A stretch of 64,000 nucleotides of DNA, taken from assembly GCA_947454705.1 (NCBI GenBank), contig CANGKZ010000018.1, positions 1-64,000 of the forward strand, read 5' to 3'. A program made the position numbers and the translations under genes. The stretch comes from Verrucomicrobiota bacterium (GTDB lineage: Bacteria; Verrucomicrobiota; Verrucomicrobiia; Limisphaerales; UBA9464). The notes under the pieces were generated by a model. That model saw only the letters and a list, made by a program, of their open reading frames with translations, did no database searches and was not told the DNA's origin. Within the stretch, counting starts at the first letter, position 1. Each line of letters opens with the position of its first letter. Positions 20,612 to 29,576 of the stretch are shown here, piece by piece.

Positions 20612-22303
20612 ATGAGCCACACGCCCCACCCCGAGCGGTTCCACGCCCTCGATGCCACCCGCGCCTTCGCCCTGCTGCTCGGCGTTGTGTTTCATGCGGC
20701 GTGGAGTTTTGTCCCGATTCCCACAGGCGCGTTCATCGTGGATGCGTCCGCGGGCGAGGGCTTCTACTGGTTCTCGTTTACATCGCACACGTTCCGGATG
20801 CAGTTGTTTTACCTCATCGCCGGATTCTTCGGGCACTTGCTGTATCACCGGCGCGGATTCTCCGGTTTCGTCCAGCATCGCTTGCTCCGGGTCGGCCTGC
20901 CGTTGGTCGTGGGGTGGTTGATCCTGTTTCCTTGTTTGATGGCGGCCTTTGTGACGGGCGGAAATGTCTCGGGAGGTAATTTGGTGGAGCTTCCCCTGCC
21001 CCTCCTGTTCACGTTGATGTTCAAACAGGGACGGATGTTCGTCACGCAGCCGATGGGCGGTATGTTCAACCTCACCCATCTCTGGTTCCTTTATTATCTG
21101 CTCTGGATCTACGCCCTGACGCTCGGGGTGCGGTTCCTCGTGACCCGTTCGGAGCCGGTGGCGCGCAAGCTTCGCAGTTGGGCGGATGGTGGAGTCGCGC
21201 GGGTGATGCGGTCGCCCGGTTTTATCGTCTGGCCGAGTTTGGGCGTGGGGTTGTTTCTCTGGCCGATGGAGGGTTGGCGCGGCGTGGACACTCCGGTGAA
21301 ATCCCTGGTGCCGTCGGTGCCGGTGCTGATCCTTTACGGTTCCCTGTTCGTCGTGGGCTGGATGTTGCATCGTCAGGCGGGATTATTGACCGGCTTGGTG
21401 CGGCTCTGGCGGTGGCAGTTGGCGCTGGGATTGCTGCTGTCGGTGCCGCTGTTCCTTGCCTTTCGGACCGTGCTGGACCGAGGAGTGGCGGGTTCACTCC
21501 GGGGCAATTATCCCCGCCTTGAGGCGACTCAGTTCAAAAACTGGCCCGCCTTTCTGGCGCGTCTCAAATCGGCCCGCCAAGCGGAGACGGTTCCAATCGA
21601 ATTGGCCAATCTTTGGCACCAATTCCCGCCGAAAGCGCAGGAGGCGATCGGGCAACTGTCCGACGCCAGCGCCGCCGACCGTCGCGCCGGGCTCGCGGAA
21701 TCCATCAACAAACTGATGGTGCAACCGGCGATGTTCGGAGCCGCACCGATTCCAACCGGGCCGCCTCCTCCCGCGGAGGTGAGCGGAAAGGCTGTGAGGG
21801 AGAATCGGGCGACCCTAGACCGTTTCTTTCCCGGCATGTTGGTGGGGGATCCCCAGGCGTTGAGCTGGTATCTTCCTTTGAAATTCGCCTACTCCCTGGG
21901 CTACGCCTTGGTGATGTGGCTGCTGATTTTTGGAACGCTCGGTTTTTTCCAGGCGTACTGCCCGGACCACAGCCCCGCCTGGCGCTATGTGGCCGATAGC
22001 TCGTATTGGATTTTTCTGATCCACCTCCCGCTCGTGGCCATCCTCCAGATCTGGATGGCGTATTGGCCGTGGCCCGGGCTGGTGAAGTTCGCCCTGTTGA
22101 ACCTCATCGCGTTCACGCTCTTGTTCGCGAGTTATCACTATCTCGTCCGCTCCACCTTCATCGGGCGGATGCTGAACGGTCAGAGCTATCCGTTCGTGGC
22201 TTGGCCCTTCGCGCGGTACGCGAGGCGGACAGGCCAGGCTGCAGCGCACGAGGCAACCGGTTCGAAACAGAAGTCACCGCCACAATCCGGCAACCGCTCA
22301 TGA
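20612..22303 (+). CDS. Acyltransferase-3-family integral membrane protein
   Basis: A 563-residue multi-pass membrane protein. The start, RFHALDATRAFALLLGVVFH, matches the acyltransferase family 3 (OafA/OpgC) signature with a conserved 'ALD..RA.A...V...H' pattern and the essential-type histidine. About ten hydrophobic helices follow, with an unusually large soluble loop (about 300-410) between helices. The family transfers acetyl, succinyl or other acyl groups to sugars across the membrane. The gene sits between two Ser/Thr kinase genes and its stop overlaps the next kinase start (ATGA, 22300-22303), so it is part of their transcription unit. The acceptor cannot be told from sequence. Confidence 0.82.
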   Translation: MSHTPHPERFHALDATRAFALLLGVVFHAAWSFVPIPTGAFIVDASAGEGFYWFSFTSHTFRMQLFYLIAGFFGHLLYHRRGFSGFVQHRLLRVGLPLVVGWLILFPCLMAAFVTGGNVSGGNLVELPLPLLFTLMFKQGRMFVTQPMGGMFNLTHLWFLYYLLWIYALTLGVRFLVTRSEPVARKLRSWADGGVARVMRSPGFIVWPSLGVGLFLWPMEGWRGVDTPVKSLVPSVPVLILYGSLFVVGWMLHRQAGLLTGLVRLWRWQLALGLLLSVPLFLAFRTVLDRGVAGSLRGNYPRLEATQFKNWPAFLARLKSARQAETVPIELANLWHQFPPKAQEAIGQLSDASAADRRAGLAESINKLMVQPAMFGAAPIPTGPPPPAEVSGKAVRENRATLDRFFPGMLVGDPQALSWYLPLKFAYSLGYALVMWLLIFGTLGFFQAYCPDHSPAWRYVADSSYWIFLIHLPLVAILQIWMAYWPWPGLVKFALLNLIAFTLLFASYHYLVRSTFIGRMLNGQSYPFVAWPFARYARRTGQAAAHEATGSKQKSPPQSGNRS

Positions 22304-25300
22304 GCGCGAACCGCGAAGAAGCGCTGTTTGCGCTGGCGTTGAAACAGCCCGCGAACGACCGGGCTGCCTTTTTGGACGCCGTGTGTCCGGGCGACCCTGC
22401 CCTGCGCGCCCGCCTCGACGCATTGCTCGCCGCGCAAGATGGCCCGGATGAACTGTCGCCTGACACCCGCCCCGCCGCCGAGGCGACGATGAAGTTGGAG
22501 TTCAGCGACGCTCCTGACGAAGCGGTGGGGCAGACGCTGGGACGCTACAAGCTGCTCGAACGTGTGGGCGAAGGCGGCTGCGGCGTGGTGTATGTCGCCG
22601 AACAGACCGAGCCCGTGCGTCGCCGCGTGGCGTTGAAGGTCATCAAGCTGGGCATGGACACCAAGCAGGTCGTCGCCCGGTTTGAGGCGGAACGGCAGGC
22701 GCTGGCGATGATGGATCATCCCAACATCGCCAAGGTGTTGGATGCCGGCACGACCGACGTGGGACGGCCCTACTTCGTCATGGAACTGGTGCGCGGCATC
22801 AAGATCACCGACTACTGCGATCAGTCCCATTGCACCACCAAGGAACGGCTCGATCTATTCATCAAGGTCTGCCAGGCCATCCAGCATGCGCATCAGAAGG
22901 GCATCATCCATCGGGATATCAAACCGTCTAATATCCTCGTCACGCTGCACGACGGCGTCCCCGTGCCCAAGGTGATCGACTTCGGCATCGCCAAGGCCAC
23001 GGAAGGCCGGCTGACGGACAACACGGTTTACACGCAGTTGCATCAGTTCATCGGCACGCCGGCCTACATGAGTCCGGAGCAGGCGGAGATGAGCGGACTC
23101 GACATCGATACCCGCAGCGACATCTACAGCCTGGGCGTGTTGCTCTACGAACTGCTGGCCGGCAGCACGCCGTTTGATGCGAAGGAACTGATGTCGTTGG
23201 GCATCGACGCGATGCGCAAGACCATCCGGGAAAAGGAACCGCAGCGCCCCAGCACGCGATTCGCGACGCTCGGAGCCGATCAACTTACGACCACAGCGAA
23301 ACGTCGCAGCGCCGACACCTCGAAGCTGCTGCATCAGCTCAAGGGCGACCTGGACTGGATCGTGATGAAGTGCCTGGAGAAGGACCGCCAGCGCCGTTAC
23401 GACACGGCCAACGGACTCGCCGCCGATTTAAAGCGGCACCTAAACAACGAACCGGTCGTCGCCCGACCACCGAGCGCGGGCTACAAGTTTCAGAAAGCGT
23501 TTCGACGGAACAAGCTCGTCTTCACCGCCGCCTCAGTCGTGGCTGCCGCGCTTCTCATCGGGATAGGCATCAGCACCTGGCAAACAATCCGCGCCACCCG
23601 GGCTGAGCGGGAACAAAGCAAGCTGCGGGCGGTTGCGGTCAAGGCATTGGATGGTGAGAAGGAACAGCGCACCCACGCCGAGGCCGAGCAGCGGCGTGCC
23701 GACGAACAAGCGCGACAGGCCGTCGAGAGTCAGGCGCGATCGCGCCGCCTGCTCTACGCATCGGACATGAATCTCTCGCAACAGTCGCTCAAGCAGAACA
23801 ACCTCGGCAAAGCGCGCCGTTTGCTGGACCGGCACCGACCGCAACCCGGCGAGGGGGACTTGCGCGGCTGGGAATGGCGATATCTCTGGCAACTGACCCG
23901 CAGCGGCGCCCTCGTCACCCTCACCAACCAGCCGGCTCGCGGATTCGACGTCAGCTTTTCGCCGGACGGCACACACCTCGCGGTGGGTTGGTTCGACGGA
24001 CGCGTGGATTTGTGGGATGTCCCAGGCAGACGATTGGTTCGTGCGCTCACCGAGGGCGCACAACCCTACCAGGGGCATGTTGCCTTTTCTCCCAAGCGGA
24101 ATCTTCTCGCCGTCACGCCCGGGACCAAAGGGGTCACTCTATTTGACCTCGATTCCGGCCGTGACTCCATCCTCTGGAACACGCCCGACCAGGGCTCCTG
24201 GTACATTCGGGAGCTGGCATTTTCGCCGGATGGTTCCCGGCTCGTGATCCATGCGAGTTCGGGTCGTGAATCCGGCACCACCGTCTGGGTGGTGAACACG
24301 GCCTCGACTCAGGTCGAAACCCGCCATCCGGCCGGGCACGATTTTAACAGCCATTTCGGATCTGCCCGCCTTTCGCCCGACAACCACCGTCTGTATTTCT
24401 CCAGCAACGACTATTCGAAATACCGCTACCGCATCGAGTGCCTGGACCTCACCACTGGACAAAAGCTCTGGGAGACCGAGTCACACCGCGATTTGGGGCT
24501 GACCGCCCTGGCGCTCTCACCCGACGGACGGGTGCTGGCCTCAGGCTCGGGATTTGAAGACCCCACCATCCGCATCTGGGATACGGCAACCGGCCGGCCT
24601 CTCGCCCGGCTCGACGGCCATACCAGTTGGGTGGTCAATCTGACCTTCACCAAGGACGGACGACGCTTGGTTTCAGCGGCGACCGATCAATCCATTCGTA
24701 TCTGGAACACGGATACCTGGACCGAATCCAAGGTACTGCGTGGTCACAGCGACGAGGTGCATGCCGTCGCGATCTCGGAAACGGCGCAACTCCTCGCCAG
24801 TGCGGGCAAGGACGGGAATCTCATGTTGTGGCAGGACGATGCCAAAAGCACCCCGGATGGATATCGCCGTCTGCCCGAAAACCTTGGAGCTGATCAGGTT
24901 CAGCCGTTGGATCAATCGCGCGTGTTGTTGCTGCCAGCGGGCCAACCGCTGCAGGTGACGGACCTGAAAGGCAACTCAGCCCCGGTAACCCTGCCGGTGA
25001 TCGCTTCTTCCGCCAATCTTTTCGGGAAATTCGGCACCAACCTGCTGTGCCTCTGGAATGGCACAAACCAGATCCTGGTCAGCGAACTGCAAGGTTCCGA
25101 ACTGGTTCAACGTGGAGCCATCACGCTGGATTCCGGCAAGCGCCCGACAGGAGCGGCCTACAACCCGGCGCGCCGGCTCCTGGCGTGGAGCGAGGGAGGG
25201 AACTCGGCGTCGGTTTATGTGGCGAACCTCGCGACGCCGGCTCGCCGGATCGAATTGCGGAGCGATGTCCCCGGCGGCATCCCGGTCCGTTTCAGTGACG

Positions 25301-25920
25301 ATGGTTCTTATCTGGCGGCAATAAACGAGGGACGAGATTCCCTCCGGGTCTGGAACGTAGAAACCGGCCAGGTGGTCGCGTCTATTGGCGGATTTATGAG
25401 TGCCGGCAGCTTTGCCGCGGGCGGACGGGTGCTGGGGGTGGTGATCCCGTCGGTAGTTGACCATGAAGTTCGGTTCTACAATTTGGTTCAACCCGACCAA
25501 CCACCGCGGGTTTTTCCCGGAAGAAATTATTCCGAGACTATGACCGTTTCAGCCGATGGCGGACTCGTGGCTTCGTCCACCACCGGCGGTCGGGTTCAGT
25601 TGTTTGATCCCGCGAAAGGCGAGTTGATCGAAACCATTCACGGCCACATGAACGCTGCCGTCGGCCTGGCCTTCTCCGCGGATGGACGACGGTTGATTTC
25701 GGCGTCGGGTGGACGCGAAGCAGTCAAACTCTGGGATGTGGGTACGAGACAAGAACTCCTTACCCTAGCCGGAACTGGTTCCTATCTGTCCAGGGCCCAT
25801 TGGAGCGCCGATGGGAATGTGATCCTCGCCGGCCCTCCCTGGCAGGCCTGGCGTGCGCCGACCTGGGAGGAGATAGCGGCGGCGGAGGAGAAGGAAAAAG
25901 CGGAGATGAAAAAACCATGA
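22300..25920 (+). CDS. Membrane Ser/Thr protein kinase with WD40 propeller
   Basis: 1206 residues, starting at the ATG that overlaps the acyltransferase stop; a longer in-frame extension lies inside that gene. The N-terminal helical segment 'NREEALFALALKQPAND' is shared with the kinase at 25917. The kinase domain has GEGGCGVV, Lys113 in VALKVIK, Asp206 in HRDIKPSN, DFG and GTPAYMSPEQ. A membrane helix lies near 405-427, then a Glu/Ala/Gln-rich coiled segment. From about residue 527 to the end are WD40-type blades such as FSPDGTHLAVGWFDGRVDLW and 'SPDGRVLASGSG..DPTIRIW'. The propeller is likely the ligand or partner sensor. The stop overlaps the next kinase start (ATGA). Confidence 0.92.
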   Translation: MSANREEALFALALKQPANDRAAFLDAVCPGDPALRARLDALLAAQDGPDELSPDTRPAAEATMKLEFSDAPDEAVGQTLGRYKLLERVGEGGCGVVYVAEQTEPVRRRVALKVIKLGMDTKQVVARFEAERQALAMMDHPNIAKVLDAGTTDVGRPYFVMELVRGIKITDYCDQSHCTTKERLDLFIKVCQAIQHAHQKGIIHRDIKPSNILVTLHDGVPVPKVIDFGIAKATEGRLTDNTVYTQLHQFIGTPAYMSPEQAEMSGLDIDTRSDIYSLGVLLYELLAGSTPFDAKELMSLGIDAMRKTIREKEPQRPSTRFATLGADQLTTTAKRRSADTSKLLHQLKGDLDWIVMKCLEKDRQRRYDTANGLAADLKRHLNNEPVVARPPSAGYKFQKAFRRNKLVFTAASVVAAALLIGIGISTWQTIRATRAEREQSKLRAVAVKALDGEKEQRTHAEAEQRRADEQARQAVESQARSRRLLYASDMNLSQQSLKQNNLGKARRLLDRHRPQPGEGDLRGWEWRYLWQLTRSGALVTLTNQPARGFDVSFSPDGTHLAVGWFDGRVDLWDVPGRRLVRALTEGAQPYQGHVAFSPKRNLLAVTPGTKGVTLFDLDSGRDSILWNTPDQGSWYIRELAFSPDGSRLVIHASSGRESGTTVWVVNTASTQVETRHPAGHDFNSHFGSARLSPDNHRLYFSSNDYSKYRYRIECLDLTTGQKLWETESHRDLGLTALALSPDGRVLASGSGFEDPTIRIWDTATGRPLARLDGHTSWVVNLTFTKDGRRLVSAATDQSIRIWNTDTWTESKVLRGHSDEVHAVAISETAQLLASAGKDGNLMLWQDDAKSTPDGYRRLPENLGADQVQPLDQSRVLLLPAGQPLQVTDLKGNSAPVTLPVIASSANLFGKFGTNLLCLWNGTNQILVSELQGSELVQRGAITLDSGKRPTGAAYNPARRLLAWSEGGNSASVYVANLATPARRIELRSDVPGGIPVRFSDDGSYLAAINEGRDSLRVWNVETGQVVASIGGFMSAGSFAAGGRVLGVVIPSVVDHEVRFYNLVQPDQPPRVFPGRNYSETMTVSADGGLVASSTTGGRVQLFDPAKGELIETIHGHMNAAVGLAFSADGRRLISASGGREAVKLWDVGTRQELLTLAGTGSYLSRAHWSADGNVILAGPPWQAWRAPTWEEIAAAEEKEKAEMKKP

Positions 25921-28900
25921 CTCCGAATCGCGAAGAAGCGCTGTTTGCCCTGGCATTAAAACAACCGGCGAACGAAAGGGCTGCCTTCTTGGACGCCGTG
26001 TGTCCGGGCGACCCTGCCCTGCGCCAACGCCTCGAAGCCCTGCTCGCGGCACACGACCAGCCCGAATCCGTGCTGACCCAACACGCGGACTCCGCGCACA
26101 CCACCACCAAACTTGAGCTCACCGACGCCCCCAACGAAGCCGTGGGCCAGACGCTCGGACGCTACAAGCTGCTGGAGCAAATCGGCGAGGGCGGCTGCGG
26201 CATGGTCTATGTCGCCGAACAGAAGGAGCCAGTTCGCCGCAAAGTGGCTCTCAAGGTCATCAAGCTGGGCATGGACACCAAGCAGGTGGTTGCGCGGTTT
26301 GAGGCGGAGCGGCAGGCGCTGGCGATGATGGATCATCCCAACATCGCCAAGGTGCTCGATGCCGGCACCACCGAGGTGGGCCGTCCCTACTTCGTCATGG
26401 AACTGGTGCGGGGTGTGAAGATCACCGACTACTGCGACCAGGCCAATCTGAGCACCATGGAGCGCCTCGATCTCTTCATCAAGGTCTGCCACGCCATCCA
26501 GCACGCTCATCAAAAGGGCATCATTCATCGGGACATCAAACCGTCCAATATCCTCGTCACGCTCCATGACGGGGTACCCGTGCCGAAGGTGATTGATTTC
26601 GGTATCGCCAAGGCGACGCAGGGCGAGTTGACCGACAAGACGATTCACACCCAATTTCAGCAGTTCATCGGCACGCCGGCTTACATGAGTCCGGAGCAGG
26701 CGGAGATGAGCGGACTGGACATTGATACCCGCAGCGACATCTACAGCCTGGGTGTGTTGCTCTACGAACTGCTGGCCGGGAGCACGCCGTTTGATGGGAG
26801 GGAGATGATGTCCCTCGGCATCGACGCCATGCGGAAGGTAATCCGGGAAAAGGAACCTCAGCGTCCCAGCACGCGTCTTGCAACCCTCGGTGTCAATCAA
26901 CTCACCACCACGGCGAAGCGCCGTTCCGCCGACACCTCCAAGTTGCTGCACCAGCTCAAGGGCGACCTCGACTGGATCGTGATGAAGTGCCTGGAGAAGG
27001 ATCGCCAACGCCGCTACGAAACGGCGAACGGCCTGGCTGCCGACTTGAAGCGGCATCTCAACAACGAGCCCGTCACCGCCCGACCGCCCTCGACCGCTTA
27101 CCGGTTCCAGAAAGCGTTTCGCCGGAACAAAGTGGTCTTTGCCGCCGGCGCGGCTGTGGCCCTTGCCCTGTTGCTCGGCATCATCGCCAGCACCTGGCAG
27201 TCGGTGCGGGCGACGCAGGCCAAGCGCGCGGCGATGGCGGCGCAAGCCGGCGAATCGCTGCAGCGACAAAAAGCCGAGGCCAACGAGCAGAAGGCCGTTG
27301 CGGCGCAGTCGAACGAAGCCAGGTTGCGCGAGCAAGCGCAGGTTCAGGAACTCGCTGCCCGCCGCCGGGCTTACGCCGCTGATATGTTGCTTTGTCGGGA
27401 GGCGCTGACTGCGAATAATCTGAGACGGGCGCGCCTGTTGCTGGACCGGCAACGCCCGAAAGCCGGCGAGGAAGATTTGCGCGGCTGGGAATGGCGTTAC
27501 TTCTGGCAACGCTGCCGGGGAGATTTCCTCAGCACGCCGGTGACACAAAGTGAACGAGTTCTCAGTGCCCGGTTCACTGACAAGGACAACAGCTTAATCA
27601 CCTTCATGGATCGAGGAAGGGTCGGCCTCTGGAATCTATCCTCGGACCGCGAAGACTTCGTGCTCGAGGACAATGGGAAGGGCGACAATGGCACTCCCAA
27701 TTCGGGTCGGTTGCAGATCTCCGCCGATGGGGCATGGATCGCGGCGGCAAGCCGGAAGGATGATGGAGCTTCCTTCGTCCGGATCTGGAACTTACAAACC
27801 CGGTCCCTGATCTCGGAATTGCCGATCTCGACAGAACCAATCACGGCTCTGGCCATTTCGCCGGATAAACGTTGGTTGGCGACTTATGTTCAGGAAATGG
27901 AGGTGTCGATCTGGAATCTGGAAACCCGGAAAAGCGCAGCCCGGTTTCACATAGCTCGAACTAAAGGCAACACCATGGTAGGCACGGTGGCCTTTTCCCC
28001 GGATGGAAGGGTTCTAGCCATCGGTGACGACGAAACCCAGGTGCGACTTGTCGATGTCGGCACGTGGAAAGAGAGAATCACTTTACCTGGACGCTTTATC
28101 GGAAAGGGAGTGATGACACTGGAGTTTTCGCCCAACGGTCGGTTTCTCGCCGCCGGCAGCGCCTTCAACGATTCTCGCATCTTCGTTTGGGATACGAAGA
28201 CCGATCAGAGAGTTGCCACTCTGGAAGGCCACCAGGGTTTCATCACTGATGTGACCTTCTCCCCCGACGGGAAGCTGCTGGCCTCCGCCAGCGGCGATCA
28301 GACAATCAAGCTCTGGAACACGGACACCTGGCAGGTGGAGGACGCTCTCCTGGGCCATCGGGACGAAGTCTGGTCCGTGAATTTTTCGGCCGACGGCCGG
28401 CGATTGGTCAGTTCCGGCAAGGATGGCCGCGTTCATGTCTGGCCAGCCTCTGCGAGACGTCAGGATCGGGAAGCGGTTGTCTTGCCGACGGATCGGAATC
28501 CCTCGCTTCCGGATGTTTCTCCTGATGGCAGAACCATTGTGGATGTCTCCAAGCAAGGCAAAGTGCGTTTACTGGAAATGGCCACCCTCCATGAAAGACC
28601 CGTTCCCATTGAACTGGGAGACGATAACGTTAAGAGCTTCTGGCTCTCCCCGAACGAGGTCCTCATCGGCAGCCGGTCGCCACTCCGAATCAAAACCTGG
28701 AACGTCTCCAATAATGCCATCACCACCCACCCGTTGACGACCCAGGGTGACGGGCCGGATTTCAGTTTCTTCCCCCGGTCAAATCTGCTCGTGGTCACAA
28801 GCGGGGATTTCACGGCGGGAAACGCCACCCTAACAAGATGGGACACTGCCTCCCGCAAGGAACTCGGATCCTACACCAGTGCGGAACGCTTGGAGAATTT

Positions 28901-29435
28901 CCGAGAGGCGGCCTTCTCTCCAGACGGACAATGGCTGGCCCTTGCCAATGGTGGACAGGTGGAAGTGAGGAATTTGACGACGGGGCAAGAAATGCCTCCT
29001 TTCAGAGCGCAATCGGAAGGGATTCAAGGCCTGGCGATATTATCCGACCAAAAGTGGGTGGTGACCGCAGGAACCGAAGCGCAGATCATCAATGTCTGGG
29101 ACTTCACGACGCAGGAGAAAAAGTTTCCGCTGCCCGGCCACAACCTCGTCATCTCAAGTATTTCCGTTTCGCCCGACGAACGTCGATTGGCCAGCAGCAC
29201 CATTGGTAGTGAACCCATCAAAATCTGGGAGACCCAGGGTTGGAACGAAGTCGCCTCCATTGAGGGACGTCCCAGGTTTAGGCTTCTCGGAGGAGGTTTT
29301 CTTCCGGATGGAAACACCTTTATGGGCTTGGAGGCGAATCCCGAAACGCAGGCTGTGGATGTCCGTCTCTGGCGCGCGCCCTCCTTCGAGGAAATCACAG
29401 CCATAGAAGGAAAGGAGAATGCCGAGCGCAAGTAG
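25917..29435 (+). CDS. Membrane Ser/Thr protein kinase with WD40 propeller (paralogue)
   Basis: 1172 residues, starting in an ATGA overlap with the previous kinase. It has GEGGCGMV, Lys113, HRDIKPSN, DFG and GTPAYMSPEQ, a membrane helix (about 404-426), a coiled linker of Ala/Lys/Gln, then WD40 blades from about 530 on, for example FSPDGKLLASASGDQTIKLW. The kinase half is close to the two upstream copies at DNA and protein level. The propeller half is clearly divergent, so the signalling core is conserved while the sensor differs. It ends the sigma/kinase unit. Confidence 0.92.
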   Translation: MTPNREEALFALALKQPANERAAFLDAVCPGDPALRQRLEALLAAHDQPESVLTQHADSAHTTTKLELTDAPNEAVGQTLGRYKLLEQIGEGGCGMVYVAEQKEPVRRKVALKVIKLGMDTKQVVARFEAERQALAMMDHPNIAKVLDAGTTEVGRPYFVMELVRGVKITDYCDQANLSTMERLDLFIKVCHAIQHAHQKGIIHRDIKPSNILVTLHDGVPVPKVIDFGIAKATQGELTDKTIHTQFQQFIGTPAYMSPEQAEMSGLDIDTRSDIYSLGVLLYELLAGSTPFDGREMMSLGIDAMRKVIREKEPQRPSTRLATLGVNQLTTTAKRRSADTSKLLHQLKGDLDWIVMKCLEKDRQRRYETANGLAADLKRHLNNEPVTARPPSTAYRFQKAFRRNKVVFAAGAAVALALLLGIIASTWQSVRATQAKRAAMAAQAGESLQRQKAEANEQKAVAAQSNEARLREQAQVQELAARRRAYAADMLLCREALTANNLRRARLLLDRQRPKAGEEDLRGWEWRYFWQRCRGDFLSTPVTQSERVLSARFTDKDNSLITFMDRGRVGLWNLSSDREDFVLEDNGKGDNGTPNSGRLQISADGAWIAAASRKDDGASFVRIWNLQTRSLISELPISTEPITALAISPDKRWLATYVQEMEVSIWNLETRKSAARFHIARTKGNTMVGTVAFSPDGRVLAIGDDETQVRLVDVGTWKERITLPGRFIGKGVMTLEFSPNGRFLAAGSAFNDSRIFVWDTKTDQRVATLEGHQGFITDVTFSPDGKLLASASGDQTIKLWNTDTWQVEDALLGHRDEVWSVNFSADGRRLVSSGKDGRVHVWPASARRQDREAVVLPTDRNPSLPDVSPDGRTIVDVSKQGKVRLLEMATLHERPVPIELGDDNVKSFWLSPNEVLIGSRSPLRIKTWNVSNNAITTHPLTTQGDGPDFSFFPRSNLLVVTSGDFTAGNATLTRWDTASRKELGSYTSAERLENFREAAFSPDGQWLALANGGQVEVRNLTTGQEMPPFRAQSEGIQGLAILSDQKWVVTAGTEAQIINVWDFTTQEKKFPLPGHNLVISSISVSPDERRLASSTIGSEPIKIWETQGWNEVASIEGRPRFRLLGGGFLPDGNTFMGLEANPETQAVDVRLWRAPSFEEITAIEGKENAERK

Positions 29436-29455
29436 CCCTGAACTCGACACCCTAA

Positions 29456-29510
29456 GAAGTCTTGTTTGCCCTGGCACTGATGAAAACGGCCAAAGGAGCG
29501 TTGCGCCGGA
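29456..29510 (+). pseudogene. Relic of a further kinase 5' end
   Basis: Translating from 29456 gives EVLFALALMKTAKGALRRT, which aligns with EALFALALKQPANERAAF, the N-terminus of the kinases at 22300 and 25917; the DNA string TTTGCCCTGGCA is shared exactly with the latter. Nothing kinase-like follows, and the next gene begins at 29577. I infer the debris of a deleted fourth paralogue. The match is short, so chance cannot be excluded. Confidence 0.35.
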
Positions 29511-29576
29511 CGATTAACAGCTTGTTTGCCCGAATTCACTCGTTGCGTCTCCTTTCCTCTCTCACTTTCACCCTAC

